Position numbers and translations under genes: made by a program | Shown here: positions 36,491 through 45,530 of the stretch, piece after piece | Layout of the letters: each line of letters begins with the position of its first letter | Numbering within the stretch: the first letter of the stretch is position 1 | NCBI RefSeq assembly: GCF_020782115.1 | Contig: NZ_JAJGMW010000014.1 | Location: 1 to 64,000, forward strand | Length of the DNA: 64,000 nucleotides | Direction: 5' to 3' | Origin: Leeuwenhoekiella parthenopeia | Lineage (GTDB): Bacteria > Bacteroidota > Bacteroidia > Flavobacteriales > Flavobacteriaceae | Notes under the pieces: generated by a model | Database searches by the model: none | Seen by the model: only the letters and a program-made list of their open reading frames with translations | Told to the model about the DNA's origin: nothing

Positions 36491-37030
36491 ATGAGCCAGA
36501 AAACGCTGCTTAACGCAAAAGATATCAATATCATTCTCAATCGTCTGGCCTGTCAACTCATTGAAAATCACAAAGATTTTAAACAAACCGTTCTTATTGG
36601 GATTCAACCCCGGGGAATTTATGTGGCTGAGCGCATCAAAAAGCTTTTGGAGGCCGAGTATAAGATCGAAAGCATCAAGCTGGGTTATCTGGATATTACT
36701 TTCTTTAGAGACGACTTTAGAAGAGGGGATAAACCTCTTGAAGCTAATAAAACCCGTATCGATTTTGTGGTTGAAGATAAAAACGTGGTCTTTATTGATG
36801 ACGTTTTATACACCGGCCGAAGCATCAATGCTGCCTTAACAGCAGTACAAAGCTTTGGTAGACCCAAAAATGTAGAACTGCTTACCCTTATAGACCGGCG
36901 TTTTAGCAGGCACCTGCCCATTCAGCCTACTTACAGGGGGCGACAGGTTGACGCGATTAATGAGGAAAAGGTCCTGGTAAAATGGGTTGAAAATGGTGGC
37001 GAAGATGCGGTTTACCTGGTTAATAAATAA
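36491..37030 (+). CDS. pyrR: PyrR, uracil phosphoribosyltransferase / pyrimidine regulator
   Basis: This 179-aa protein has the PyrR/PRTase order: IGIQPRGIYVAERI, LGYLDITFFRDDF, the PRPP loop VFIDDVLYTGRSINAAL and LIDRRFSRHLPIQP. It would bind UMP and RNA in Firmicutes-type attenuation or simply make UMP from uracil. The leader here is short, so attenuation at its own promoter is unlikely. It is followed 25 bases later by pyrB. Confidence 0.93.
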   Translation: MSQKTLLNAKDINIILNRLACQLIENHKDFKQTVLIGIQPRGIYVAERIKKLLEAEYKIESIKLGYLDITFFRDDFRRGDKPLEANKTRIDFVVEDKNVVFIDDVLYTGRSINAALTAVQSFGRPKNVELLTLIDRRFSRHLPIQPTYRGRQVDAINEEKVLVKWVENGGEDAVYLVNK

Positions 37031-37055
37031 TTTAAGCCTAAAGAGATAATTAAAA

Positions 37056-37988
37056 ATGAGCGAGCTTAGTGTCAATCACTTACTGGGAATAAAGTACATC
37101 ACAAAAGCAGATATTGATCTCATTTTTGAAACCGCAGATCATTTTAAAGAGGTGATAAATCGTCCTATTAAGAAAGTGCCTTCGCTTCGGGACATCACGA
37201 TTGCCAACCTCTTTTTCGAAAACAGTACCCGTACCAAACTTTCTTTTGAACTTGCCGAAAAACGCCTTAGTGCAGATGTGATTAACTTTTCTGCAGGAGC
37301 TTCATCTGTGAAGAAGGGAGAAACACTTATAGATACCGTAAACAATATTTTGTCTATGAAAGTAGATATGGTTGTGATGCGGCATCCCAATCCCGGAGCT
37401 GGAGTGTTTCTGTCTAAAAATATTAAGGCCAGTATCGTAAACGCCGGCGATGGTGCACACGAGCATCCTACTCAGGCATTGCTTGATGCCTATTCCATAA
37501 CTAAAAAACTGGGCGGGATTGCCGGTAAAAAAATCGTCATTGTAGGCGATATTTTACACAGTAGGGTTGCGCTTTCCAATATTTTTGCCTTGAAACATCT
37601 AGGAGCAGAAGTGAAGGTGTGCGGTCCTAAAACGCTAATGCCTAAATACATTGAGTCTCTTGGGGTTAAAGTAGAATTAAACCTGATAAAGGCCTTAGAG
37701 TGGTGTGACGTGGCCAATATGCTTCGTGTTCAGAATGAACGAATGGATATCAGCTACTTTCCGTCAACCCGCGAATATACCCAGCAGTACGGTTTAGATA
37801 AAGAATTGCTTGACTCACTCAACAAGGAGATCGTAGTAATGCACCCGGGACCCATTAACCGTGGTGTTGAGATTACCAGTGATGTGGCAGACAGCAGCCA
37901 GTCTATTATTCTCAATCAGGTTGAAAATGGTGTGGCGATACGTATGGCCGTTATCTACCTGTTGGCTTCAAAAATTAAACAACAATGA
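37056..37988 (+). CDS. pyrB: aspartate carbamoyltransferase catalytic subunit
   Basis: This 310-aa enzyme makes carbamoyl-aspartate in pyrimidine synthesis. The carbamoyl-phosphate motif FENSTRTKLSFE is near residue 54, MRHPNPGAG and EHPTQALLDAYSI near 107 and 136, and VMHPGPINRGVEI near 265. No pyrI is in the window. The stop overlaps the next start (ATGA). Confidence 0.96.
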   Translation: MSELSVNHLLGIKYITKADIDLIFETADHFKEVINRPIKKVPSLRDITIANLFFENSTRTKLSFELAEKRLSADVINFSAGASSVKKGETLIDTVNNILSMKVDMVVMRHPNPGAGVFLSKNIKASIVNAGDGAHEHPTQALLDAYSITKKLGGIAGKKIVIVGDILHSRVALSNIFALKHLGAEVKVCGPKTLMPKYIESLGVKVELNLIKALEWCDVANMLRVQNERMDISYFPSTREYTQQYGLDKELLDSLNKEIVVMHPGPINRGVEITSDVADSSQSIILNQVENGVAIRMAVIYLLASKIKQQ

Positions 37989-38320
37989 TTGTAACCAAAA
38001 AAGACACATATACCATTCTGGGCGATGAGGAAGACGGGATCAAAAGCTTCGCTTCCTTCCTGAAATTTATTATACCTAAAGCCTACGCTTCAGAAAATCT
38101 GGTGATTGACTTACTCAAGTATGAAAAACTAAGTCTGGAAGATTTATTATTGTTTTTACCTGTTTCTAATCAACAGCGTGCTGATAATAAGTCTTTTGTG
38201 ATTGTAAATAAGGCAGTACATATTGACCGGGTTCCCGAAGAAATTATGGTTGTGCCTACTTTGGGCGAAGCCAAAGACGTTATTGAGCTTGAAGAAATAC
38301 AGCGCGATCTGGGATTCTAA
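37985..38320 (+). CDS. small conserved protein between pyrB and rnz
   Basis: This 111-aa soluble protein has alternating strands and helices: KDTYTILGDEEDGIKSFASF, a middle FVIVNKAVHIDRVPEEIMVVP and a C-terminal GEAKDVIELEEIQRDLGF. The pattern resembles STAS-like folds seen next to flavobacterial ribonuclease Z genes. Some databases label such proteins ribonuclease Z, but it has no metal-binding motif. It overlaps pyrB by four bases and so is translationally coupled to it. Confidence 0.8.
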   Translation: MIVTKKDTYTILGDEEDGIKSFASFLKFIIPKAYASENLVIDLLKYEKLSLEDLLLFLPVSNQQRADNKSFVIVNKAVHIDRVPEEIMVVPTLGEAKDVIELEEIQRDLGF

Positions 38321-38398
38321 GCCACAAGAGGAAATACGATTTTTTTGTAAGAGAACTCGTGATGCCTTAACTTACCTAAAAACAAGTGCTAATTTTAA

Positions 38399-39313
38399 AT
38401 GAAGCTTACCATTCTAGGTTGCTATGCAGCCACTCCACGTACGTTTACTAATCCTACTTCTCAGGTCCTGCAAATACGCAATCATCTTTTTTTGATTGAT
38501 TGTGGTGAAGGCACTCAGGTAGAACTGCGTCGGAATAAGGTGAAGTTTTCTAAAATCAAACATATTTTTATTTCCCACTTACACGGCGACCATTTCTTTG
38601 GTTTAGTGGGCCTGATCAGTACTTTCAGACTGTTGAATCGTGAAAACGAATTGCATGTTTACGGCCCAAAAGGCATCAAAGAAGCTATAACGCTTCAGTT
38701 AAAGTTGGCCAATTCCTGGACCAATTATCCACTTTATTTTCACGAACTCGATAGCAAGGAGCCTCAATTGTTGTTTGAGGACGAGAAAGTTTCGGTAGAA
38801 ACCATTCCTTTAAAACACCGAATCTATGCTAATGGATTTCTGTTTAAAGAAAAGCCGGGAGAACGTAAATTGAATATGAGTGCCGTCTTGAAGCGTAAAA
38901 TAGATGTGGTGTATTACAAAAAGCTCAAACGCGGAATGGATATGACCCTCGAAGACGGAACGGTTATACCTAATGAAGAACTTACTTTTGATCCCGAACC
39001 GCCACGCAGCTACGCTTTTTGCAGCGACACGATTTATAAGCCAGATAATCTGCCTCAACTACAAGGGGTAACCGTGCTGTATCACGAGTCAACTTTTCTG
39101 GAAGCTCACGCCAAACTGGCTTTGCCTACCGGTCATTCTACAGCTATTGAAGCCGGAAAAATGGCCCGCGATGCCGGAGCTCAATATCTTATTTTAGGTC
39201 ATTACAGTACCCGCTATCCTGATTTAACCTTGTTTGCCAATGAGGCTAAAACGGTATTTGATAACGTGCTTACGGCAGATGACGGGAAGGTTTTTGATTT
39301 TGACGAAGACTAA
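38399..39313 (+). CDS. rnz: ribonuclease Z (tRNA 3'-endonuclease)
   Basis: This 304-aa metallo-beta-lactamase-fold nuclease cuts the 3' trailer of tRNA precursors. The zinc motif SHLHGDHFFGLVGL is near residues 60-73; LIDCGEGTQVELRR precedes it. Later ligands are in AFCSDTIY, the Asp/Glu of YHESTFLEAHAKLA, PTGHSTAIEAG and LILGHYSTRY. Length is normal. It begins about 80 bases after the small conserved gene. Confidence 0.95.
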   Translation: MKLTILGCYAATPRTFTNPTSQVLQIRNHLFLIDCGEGTQVELRRNKVKFSKIKHIFISHLHGDHFFGLVGLISTFRLLNRENELHVYGPKGIKEAITLQLKLANSWTNYPLYFHELDSKEPQLLFEDEKVSVETIPLKHRIYANGFLFKEKPGERKLNMSAVLKRKIDVVYYKKLKRGMDMTLEDGTVIPNEELTFDPEPPRSYAFCSDTIYKPDNLPQLQGVTVLYHESTFLEAHAKLALPTGHSTAIEAGKMARDAGAQYLILGHYSTRYPDLTLFANEAKTVFDNVLTADDGKVFDFDED

Positions 39314-39456
39314 AAATTCTTTGCTTTTATACTTTACAGGTGCATTTTTGATTAGTTTTTTAATCACTTTTAGGAATACTTGTAATTTTCACGTAAAAGA
39401 TTCCGTTCTGCTTTATAACTTTAGTGCATTCATGTAAATTGCTGGAAAATCCTGAT

Positions 39457-40101
39457 ATGGCCGAAGATTTAAGCGACTATAGAAAATCGTATGAATATAG
39501 CGAGTTAACGCGCGAACAGAGCGAATCAAATCCGTTTGATCAATTTAAAAAGTGGTTTGAAGAAGTAGAGCAGCGGGAGGGCGTTGATGAGGTCAATGCT
39601 ATGACCATTTCCACAATTGGTCTCGATGGCTTTCCTAAGAACCGGGTGGTACTCCTGAAGAGTTATGACAAGGACGGCTTTATTTTTTACACCAATTACG
39701 ACAGTGAAAAGGGCAGGGCACTAGCCGCAAATCCTAACATTTGTTTGTCTTTTTTCTGGCCCAATCTGGAGCGTCAGGTTATAATAAAAGGTACTGCCAC
39801 ACGTGTTGATGAAGAGACGTCAACACAGTATTTTCATAGCAGACCAAAAGGCAGCCAGCTGGGCGCCTGGGTTTCTCCTCAGAGTGCAATAATACCCAAT
39901 AGGACCTTTCTGGAGGAGCGTCAGGAAAAATATGAAGAAGAGTTTAAAAATCAGGAGATACCCAGGCCTCCGCATTGGGGTGGGTATCGGGTAGCTCCCC
40001 AGTCTTTTGAATTTTGGCAGGGTAGGCCAAACCGCCTTCACGACCGGTTGCTGTACACGCGCCGGGACTCAGATTGGGACTGCAATCGCCTGGCTCCTTA
40101 A
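39457..40101 (+). CDS. pdxH: pyridoxamine 5'-phosphate oxidase
   Basis: This 214-aa FMN enzyme oxidises pyridoxine or pyridoxamine phosphate to pyridoxal phosphate. I use ATG at 39457; a GTG at 39424 adds eleven residues with no family match. Motifs: NRVVLLKSYDKDGFIFYTNY (FMN and substrate), FFWPNLERQVIIKG, SRPKGSQLGAWVS and the C-terminal PNRLHDRLLYTR and RLAP end. All are normal for PdxH. Confidence 0.96.
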   Translation: MAEDLSDYRKSYEYSELTREQSESNPFDQFKKWFEEVEQREGVDEVNAMTISTIGLDGFPKNRVVLLKSYDKDGFIFYTNYDSEKGRALAANPNICLSFFWPNLERQVIIKGTATRVDEETSTQYFHSRPKGSQLGAWVSPQSAIIPNRTFLEERQEKYEEEFKNQEIPRPPHWGGYRVAPQSFEFWQGRPNRLHDRLLYTRRDSDWDCNRLAP

Positions 40102-40112
40102 ATTGACTAATT

Positions 40113-40598
40113 ATGAAAACCATCTATCTGGTACGTCATGCCAAATCATCGTGGGAATATGAACTTGAGGATCATCAACGTCCTTTAAATGACAGAGGAT
40201 TGCACGATGCTCCGCTTATGGGAGCTTATATACGGGAACGGATTGAGCTTCCTCAGCTCGTTCTAAGCAGTGATGCGGTACGTGCAAAAACAACGGCTAT
40301 GTTGTATTTAAAGGAACTGGGTATTCCCGAAGAAGAGCTGAAGTTAGATAACCGTTTGTATGATTTTGGAGGTACAAGGCTGGACAAAGTGATTAAATCC
40401 TGTGATGATGGTGTAGATCGTTTGATGGTTTTTGGTCATAATAATGCCTTAACCTACTGGGTAAACCGATATGGGGATCTGGAAATCGAAAACGTTTCAA
40501 CCGCCGCCTTTACCGCAATTCAATTCAAAGCAAAAAGCTGGTCTGATATAAGTAATGGTAAAACCATTTTGTATGTCAAACCCAAGCAACTTAAATAA
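40113..40598 (+). CDS. sixA: SixA-type histidine phosphatase
   Basis: This 161-aa branch-1 histidine phosphatase has the catalytic RHAKSSWEYE at residues 8-17, DHQRPLNDRG, SSDAVRAKTTAMLYL and the second His in VFGHNNALTYWVN. SixA removes phosphate from phosphohistidine proteins. Its stop overlaps the ppk1 start by one base, which suggests a link to polyphosphate metabolism, possibly acting on a phosphohistidine intermediate. The link is inferred. Confidence 0.92.
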   Translation: MKTIYLVRHAKSSWEYELEDHQRPLNDRGLHDAPLMGAYIRERIELPQLVLSSDAVRAKTTAMLYLKELGIPEEELKLDNRLYDFGGTRLDKVIKSCDDGVDRLMVFGHNNALTYWVNRYGDLEIENVSTAAFTAIQFKAKSWSDISNGKTILYVKPKQLK

Positions 40599-42682
40599 TG
40601 GATAACCGAATCAATATGTCAAGTCTTGAAGCAGATGAATCCCGATATATCAACCGTGAAATCAGCTGGCTACAGTTTAATGCCCGCGTTTTACAAGAAG
40701 CTGCAGACGAGACTGTACCGCTCATTGAGCGCTTACGTTTTGTAGGGATTTTCTCTAATAATCTGGATGAGTTTTTTAAAGTACGATATGCAACCGTAAA
40801 ACGCATTGTTGAAGCCGGAAAAAAGGGGCGAAGAGCCCTGGGCGTTTATGCGGCAGATGAGTTGCTGGAGAAAATCACTAAAATAGTTATTAAACAGCAG
40901 GAAGAAAGCCTTAATATACTAGATGATATCCACCAGCGACTGAAGGATGAAGGCATCTATGTTATTAAAGAAAACGAAGTGCATTTTCCCGAACACTCTG
41001 AATACATCAAAAACTTTTTTACCGAAAAAGTAAGCCCTGCTCTGGTGACGATTGTGCTTCGCGACGATCTGGAGTTACCGCGTATTCAGGATCTTGAAGC
41101 CTATCTTACCATCAAAATGCGTAAAAAGGGTATGCGAAAACCCATCTATGCTCTGGTAGAAATACCCAGTGAATTAGACCGTTTTGTGGTGCTTCCACAG
41201 GTAGATGGTACAGATTATATTATGCTGCTTGATGATTTAATTCGGTATAATCTGGATTCGGTTTTCAGCATATTTGAGTACGACGACATTTCGGCTCATA
41301 TGATTAAAATCACGCGTGATGCGGAGCTCGATTTAGAGTCTGATTTGGGTAAAAGTTTTATCGAGAAACTTTCAAAAAGTGTAAAAGGCAGGGAAGATGC
41401 AGAGCCGGTACGCTTTGTTTACGATCAGACCATAGACGATGCAACCCTTCAGTTTTTGTTGACCAAACTGGGAATCGAACAGTCAGACAGTATCATTCCC
41501 GGGGGACGCTACCACAACCGCAAGGATTATATGGATTTTCCCAGTCTGGGCAGAACCGATTTGCTTTATGCCAAACAAAAACCCCTGCTCATAAACGGAA
41601 TCAGTCTTAACGACAGCATGTTTAAACGGGTTGCCGAAAAGGACTTTTTACAGTACACGCCTTATCATACCTTTGCCTACGTTATTAAATTTCTTCGGGA
41701 AGCTGCGCTTGACCCCAAGGTAAAAACCATTAAAATAACCATTTACCGTTTGGCAAAACTGAGCCATGTAGCCAGTGCGCTTATCAATGCAGCCAAGAAC
41801 GGAAAAGAAGTAACGGTACAAATAGAATTGCGTGCGCGTTTTGACGAGGAGTCCAATATGCGCTACGCGAAACAAATGCAGGATGAAGGTGTGAAACTCA
41901 TTTTTGGGGTTCCCGGACTCAAAGTTCACAGTAAGGTTTGTGTGATTGAGCGTCTTGAAGGTGCCCGACTCAAGCGCTACGGCTTCATCAGTACCGGAAA
42001 CTTTAATGGGATGACCGCGCGTATTTACACAGATTACACCTTGTTTACAGCCAATAAGCAAATACTTAAAGACCTGTCTAAACTCTTCAATTTCTTCGAT
42101 ACCAATTATATCGTAAACACCTATCAACATCTTATTATCTCTCCGCATTACGCCCGCAACAGCTTTTATAAACTAATTGATAATGAGATTAGAAAAGTTA
42201 AAAGCGGCGGCAAAGGTTATATTAGGCTGAAGCTTAACAGCATGTCTAATTATGCAATCATAGATCGTTTGTACGCTGCCAGCCAGGCGGGTGTAAAGAT
42301 CGATCTTATCGTGCGTGGCGTTTGTTGTTTGATTCCCGGCGTAAAGGGGATGAGCGAAAATATAGAGCTCATCAGTATCGTTGATAAATTTTTGGAACAT
42401 CCACGCGTGATGATTTTTGGAGAAGAAGGCGATGAGAAGGTTTTTATTTCATCTTCCGACTGGATGACGCGTAACCTCGATAACCGTGTAGAAGTAACCT
42501 GCCCCATTTATGATGAGGATATTAAACAGGAAACTATTGAGACCTACACCATTTGCTGGAATGATAATGTGAAGGCAAGACAAATAACCGCGGCTCAGGA
42601 TAATGCCTACCGTAAGAATGATGAAGTGCCGCTTCGGTCACAGTTTGCTACTTATGATTACTACCTAAATAAACTTAATTAG
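40598..42682 (+). CDS. ppk1: polyphosphate kinase 1
   Basis: This 694-aa enzyme makes polyphosphate from ATP. The N-domain starts YINREISWLQFNARVLQEA. The phosphorylated His lies in VPGLKVHSKVCVIER, preceded by RARFDEESNM, and the second conserved region is SSSDWMTRNLDNRVEV with GYISTGNFNG-type FISTGNFNGMTARIY. Length is normal. It is coupled to sixA upstream and followed by ppx 3 bases downstream. Confidence 0.97.
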   Translation: MDNRINMSSLEADESRYINREISWLQFNARVLQEAADETVPLIERLRFVGIFSNNLDEFFKVRYATVKRIVEAGKKGRRALGVYAADELLEKITKIVIKQQEESLNILDDIHQRLKDEGIYVIKENEVHFPEHSEYIKNFFTEKVSPALVTIVLRDDLELPRIQDLEAYLTIKMRKKGMRKPIYALVEIPSELDRFVVLPQVDGTDYIMLLDDLIRYNLDSVFSIFEYDDISAHMIKITRDAELDLESDLGKSFIEKLSKSVKGREDAEPVRFVYDQTIDDATLQFLLTKLGIEQSDSIIPGGRYHNRKDYMDFPSLGRTDLLYAKQKPLLINGISLNDSMFKRVAEKDFLQYTPYHTFAYVIKFLREAALDPKVKTIKITIYRLAKLSHVASALINAAKNGKEVTVQIELRARFDEESNMRYAKQMQDEGVKLIFGVPGLKVHSKVCVIERLEGARLKRYGFISTGNFNGMTARIYTDYTLFTANKQILKDLSKLFNFFDTNYIVNTYQHLIISPHYARNSFYKLIDNEIRKVKSGGKGYIRLKLNSMSNYAIIDRLYAASQAGVKIDLIVRGVCCLIPGVKGMSENIELISIVDKFLEHPRVMIFGEEGDEKVFISSSDWMTRNLDNRVEVTCPIYDEDIKQETIETYTICWNDNVKARQITAAQDNAYRKNDEVPLRSQFATYDYYLNKLN

Positions 42683-42685
42683 TAC

Positions 42686-43585
42686 ATGCTCCAATTAAAA
42701 AAATACGGCGCCATTGACATTGGTTCAAACGCAATTCGCCTGCTGGTGGCAAATGTTGTAGAATCTGATGGCAATGACCCTGTCTTTCGTAAAAACTCCT
42801 TGGTACGGGTGCCCATACGTCTGGGAGCTGATGTTTTTAAAGAAAAACGTATTTCCGAAGAAAACATCACGAGAATGATAGACACTATGGAAGCTTTTAA
42901 GCTTTTGATGCGATCACACCGTGTAAGTGAATACAGAGCTTGCGCTACCAGTGCAATGCGGGAAGCTGAAAATGGAGATGAAGTAGTCAAAATCATTAAA
43001 AAGAAAACCGGTGTAACCATCAAGATCATTAACGGTAACGATGAGGCAGCTATCATAGCCAATACTGACCTGCAATCGCTGATAACCTCAGACCGGTCGT
43101 ATCTCTATGTGGATGTAGGAGGAGGAAGTACCGAATTTACGCTGTACAGCGGAGGAGAGGTAACCGCTTCGCGCTCCTTTAAACTTGGAACTGTGCGTAT
43201 TTTAGAAGGTCTTGTAGGTCATACCATTTGGGAAGAGGTGGAGAACTGGATCAAGGAAGTGACCAAAGGACATACTAAAATTGACCTTATAGGCTCTGGT
43301 GGAAACATCAATAAAATCTTTAAGTTAAGCGGTAAGAAAGAGGGCAAGCCACTTACGTATTTTTATATGGTAAGCTTCTATGAATTCCTACAATCGTACA
43401 CCTACGAAGAGCGTGTAATCGAGTTGGGGCTAAATCTCGACCGGGCTGACGTAATCGTCCCGGCTACAAGGATTTACCTATCGGCTATGAAATGGAGCAG
43501 GGCCAAAAATATTCACGTTCCAAAGATAGGATTGTCAGATGGCATTATAAAATCGCTCTACAACGATAAAAGACAGGTTGTTTAG
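42686..43585 (+). CDS. ppx: exopolyphosphatase / GppA family
   Basis: This 299-aa ASKHA-fold protein has YGAIDIGSNAIRLLV (residues 7-21, phosphate 1), the YVDVGGGSTEFTLY segment (phosphate 2) and LIGSGGNINKI. It would cleave terminal phosphates from polyphosphate or convert pppGpp to ppGpp. Its short length lacks the Ppx C-terminal domains, so it resembles the two-domain GppA/Ppx form. Directly after ppk1. Confidence 0.93.
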   Translation: MLQLKKYGAIDIGSNAIRLLVANVVESDGNDPVFRKNSLVRVPIRLGADVFKEKRISEENITRMIDTMEAFKLLMRSHRVSEYRACATSAMREAENGDEVVKIIKKKTGVTIKIINGNDEAAIIANTDLQSLITSDRSYLYVDVGGGSTEFTLYSGGEVTASRSFKLGTVRILEGLVGHTIWEEVENWIKEVTKGHTKIDLIGSGGNINKIFKLSGKKEGKPLTYFYMVSFYEFLQSYTYEERVIELGLNLDRADVIVPATRIYLSAMKWSRAKNIHVPKIGLSDGIIKSLYNDKRQVV

Positions 43586-43657
43586 TAAGAAACTAAAAAT
43601 TATACTAATATTGTTTCGCCCAACTTATTGAATTTCAATAAACTTAAAACTTTAATT

Positions 43658-44200
43658 ATGAAAAGACTTTTACTTGGGATTGCACTCCTTTTTGCCGTAG
43701 GTTCGTTTGCACAGAGCGTAAGATACGGGGTGAAAGCGGGAATTAATTTTTCTACCTTACAAGGTGATGATTTTGATAACGCCTCCGGAAGGTATGGTTT
43801 TGCTGCCGGTTTCTTTGCTCAAATACCATTAAGTGAGTCGCTTAAATTTCAGCCTGAACTTTTGTATTCAGGTCAGGGAATCAAGCCAAACTCCTTACCA
43901 GGTAGTGTGTATGCAGAGCGCGCAGAGCTAGATTATTTACAATTGCCATTACTGCTTAGCTTTAACGCAGGAAAAGTTTATTTTCAGGTAGGTCCACAGG
44001 TTGGATTGGGAATCTGGAATTCTTTCAATAATGAAACCTATAAGAACTACGACATTTCAGGACTGGGAGGTATTGGTTACCAAATAATGGATGGCTTATC
44101 AATTGAAGCGCGTTACAGTATGGGCTTTATGGATGTGGTTAACGGGCCTGCTGAAGGAAAGAACAGCTACTTTGCAATTATGGCTGCTTACCGTCTGTAA
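43658..44200 (+). CDS. porin-family outer-membrane beta-barrel (PorT-like)
   Basis: This 180-aa protein has a signal peptide ending VGSFAQ at about residue 19 and the typical RYGVKAGINFSTLQGDDFD start of flavobacterial PorT-like barrels. Strands continue to MAAYRL at the end. The ATG at 43658 is chosen over 43628, which adds ten residues before the signal. It probably forms an eight-strand barrel in the outer membrane. A long terminator follows. Confidence 0.9.
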   Translation: MKRLLLGIALLFAVGSFAQSVRYGVKAGINFSTLQGDDFDNASGRYGFAAGFFAQIPLSESLKFQPELLYSGQGIKPNSLPGSVYAERAELDYLQLPLLLSFNAGKVYFQVGPQVGLGIWNSFNNETYKNYDISGLGGIGYQIMDGLSIEARYSMGFMDVVNGPAEGKNSYFAIMAAYRL

Positions 44201-44219
44201 AAACAGAATTTATCTTTAT

Positions 44220-44258
44220 AAAACAAAAAGGAGCTATTTAATAGCTCCTTTTTGTTTT
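44220..44258. terminator. bidirectional terminator, 19-bp inverted repeat
   Basis: AAAACAAAAAGGAGCTATT and its exact complement flank a single T (44239). The central GGAGC/GCTCC part with A-runs on the left and T-runs on the right can terminate both the porin gene (plus) and miaE (minus), whose stop is at 44266. Confidence 0.9.
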
Positions 44259-44265
44259 ATGAGAT

Positions 44266-44847
44266 TTACCCGTGTATGGTTTGATCCTTACCAAGATCTT
44301 TCATAATCTCGGCTTCATAAGAGAGTAAGTCGTGCCACTTGGCGTTGACTTCTTCTTCGTCACCGTATTTACGCGCAAATTTTAAAAACATGGTATAGTG
44401 ATTGGCTTCGCTTACCATTAAATTATGATAAAACGTACGCAGCTCAGGATCTTCCAGTTCTTTAGATAAAAGTCTGAAACGTTCGCAGCTGCGGGCTTCG
44501 ATGAGGGCAGCATACAATAAACGATTTACCAGTTGGGTTGTTCTGCTTCCGCCTTTGGGAAAAAACTGAAGCAACTTATTTACATATAAATCTTTACGAT
44601 CATAACCCAAAGTGTTGCCACGAGATATAATCTTATCGTGCACCAATTTAAAGTGGCTTATTTCTTCTTTTACCAAAGCGATCATTTCCTGCACAAGCTC
44701 TGTATATTCGGGAAACGAAACGATAAGTGAAATAGCGGTAGAGGCTGCCTTTTGCTCACAAAAAGCGTGGTCTGAGAGAATATCATCGATATTCATTTCG
44801 ACAATATTGACCCATCTGGGGTCTGTGGGTAGTTTTAGTCCTAACAT
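44266..44847 (-). CDS. miaE: tRNA-(ms2io6A37) hydroxylase
   Basis: This 193-aa di-iron protein hydroxylates ms2i6A at tRNA position 37. Iron-ligand motifs are visible: KEEISHFKLVH near residue 62, ALIEARSCERF near 112 and VSEANHY near 144. Its ATG shares the A of the stop codon of the dnaX tau frame (TGATG), so its translation is probably coupled to the tau frame. Confidence 0.93.
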   Translation of the reverse strand: MLGLKLPTDPRWVNIVEMNIDDILSDHAFCEQKAASTAISLIVSFPEYTELVQEMIALVKEEISHFKLVHDKIISRGNTLGYDRKDLYVNKLLQFFPKGGSRTTQLVNRLLYAALIEARSCERFRLLSKELEDPELRTFYHNLMVSEANHYTMFLKFARKYGDEEEVNAKWHDLLSYEAEIMKDLGKDQTIHG

Positions 44848-45530
44848 CAGATATCTAGATCAAAAGTTTTACGTAACAATTCAAGGTCGGGGTTTTTACC
44901 TTTCAGCTTCTCATATTTTTCGCGGGTGGTGTAGGCATATTTGCGTTCTGCAGTTTCATTGACCGTTATTTCAATAACGATATCATAATTGCGAAGTCTT
45001 CTTTTTAAAAACTCAAGTAAACCACCTTGTGCCCGTTCCAGTTCAATTTTCATCGTCTCATTTGGAAATTCCAGATGAATGGTGGTTCCTTCAAGTGTTG
45101 GAGTGTCTGTTTCCAGATTGGAGGCGAGTATTTTTTCGCCTTTCTTTTGCAAGCGGGCCACATAGTCTTTCCAGGCTGCCTGCATGGCAATTTCGGTAAA
45201 AGGTTCCCGGGGCAATTTACTTATATCAACTTCTTCAGCCGTTTGCTTCTCAAGTATTTCTTTCTTGCGTTTTAAACCTTTAAGCGAAAGGCCCGATACG
45301 GGTTTCTTTGCTAAAATGGGTGCAGAAGCCGTATTAACGGGTTCAGTTGGCTGCGTTTGTTCAGCACTGCTTGCAACCTTTTCTTCTATTGGTGCTGAAG
45401 CAGCTACGGTTTCTTGAGCTTGTTTTTCAGGTCTGGTTGCGGCTTCGGCCTTCTGTGTGTTTGCCGGACGCACCGGAACGGCGTTCTTAAAATAACTCGC
45501 AGGAATTATGAAATCAGAGGCTTTTTTTTT
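44847..45530 (-). CDS. dnaX: dnaX tau C-terminal region, in the -1 frame
   Basis: This frame carries on from the A10 tract of dnaX and reads ASDFIIPASYFKNAVPVRPAN, then a low-complexity Ala/Glu/Pro-rich linker and a structured end (FTEIAMQAAWKDYVARLQKK, LRKTFDLDI) as in flavobacterial tau C-termini. It has no good start codon of its own; a GTG at 45473 lies inside the linker. A -1 shift on the A tract would join it to the upstream frame into a 583-aa tau. Its stop overlaps the miaE start. Confidence 0.8.
   Translation of the reverse strand, partial: KKKASDFIIPASYFKNAVPVRPANTQKAEAATRPEKQAQETVAASAPIEEKVASSAEQTQPTEPVNTASAPILAKKPVSGLSLKGLKRKKEILEKQTAEEVDISKLPREPFTEIAMQAAWKDYVARLQKKGEKILASNLETDTPTLEGTTIHLEFPNETMKIELERAQGGLLEFLKRRLRNYDIVIEITVNETAERKYAYTTREKYEKLKGKNPDLELLRKTFDLDI

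Noticed and set aside
41648-42148. 166-aa frame on the minus strand inside ppk1
   Set aside because: Antisense shadow of the conserved catalytic core of polyphosphate kinase; no family features of its own.
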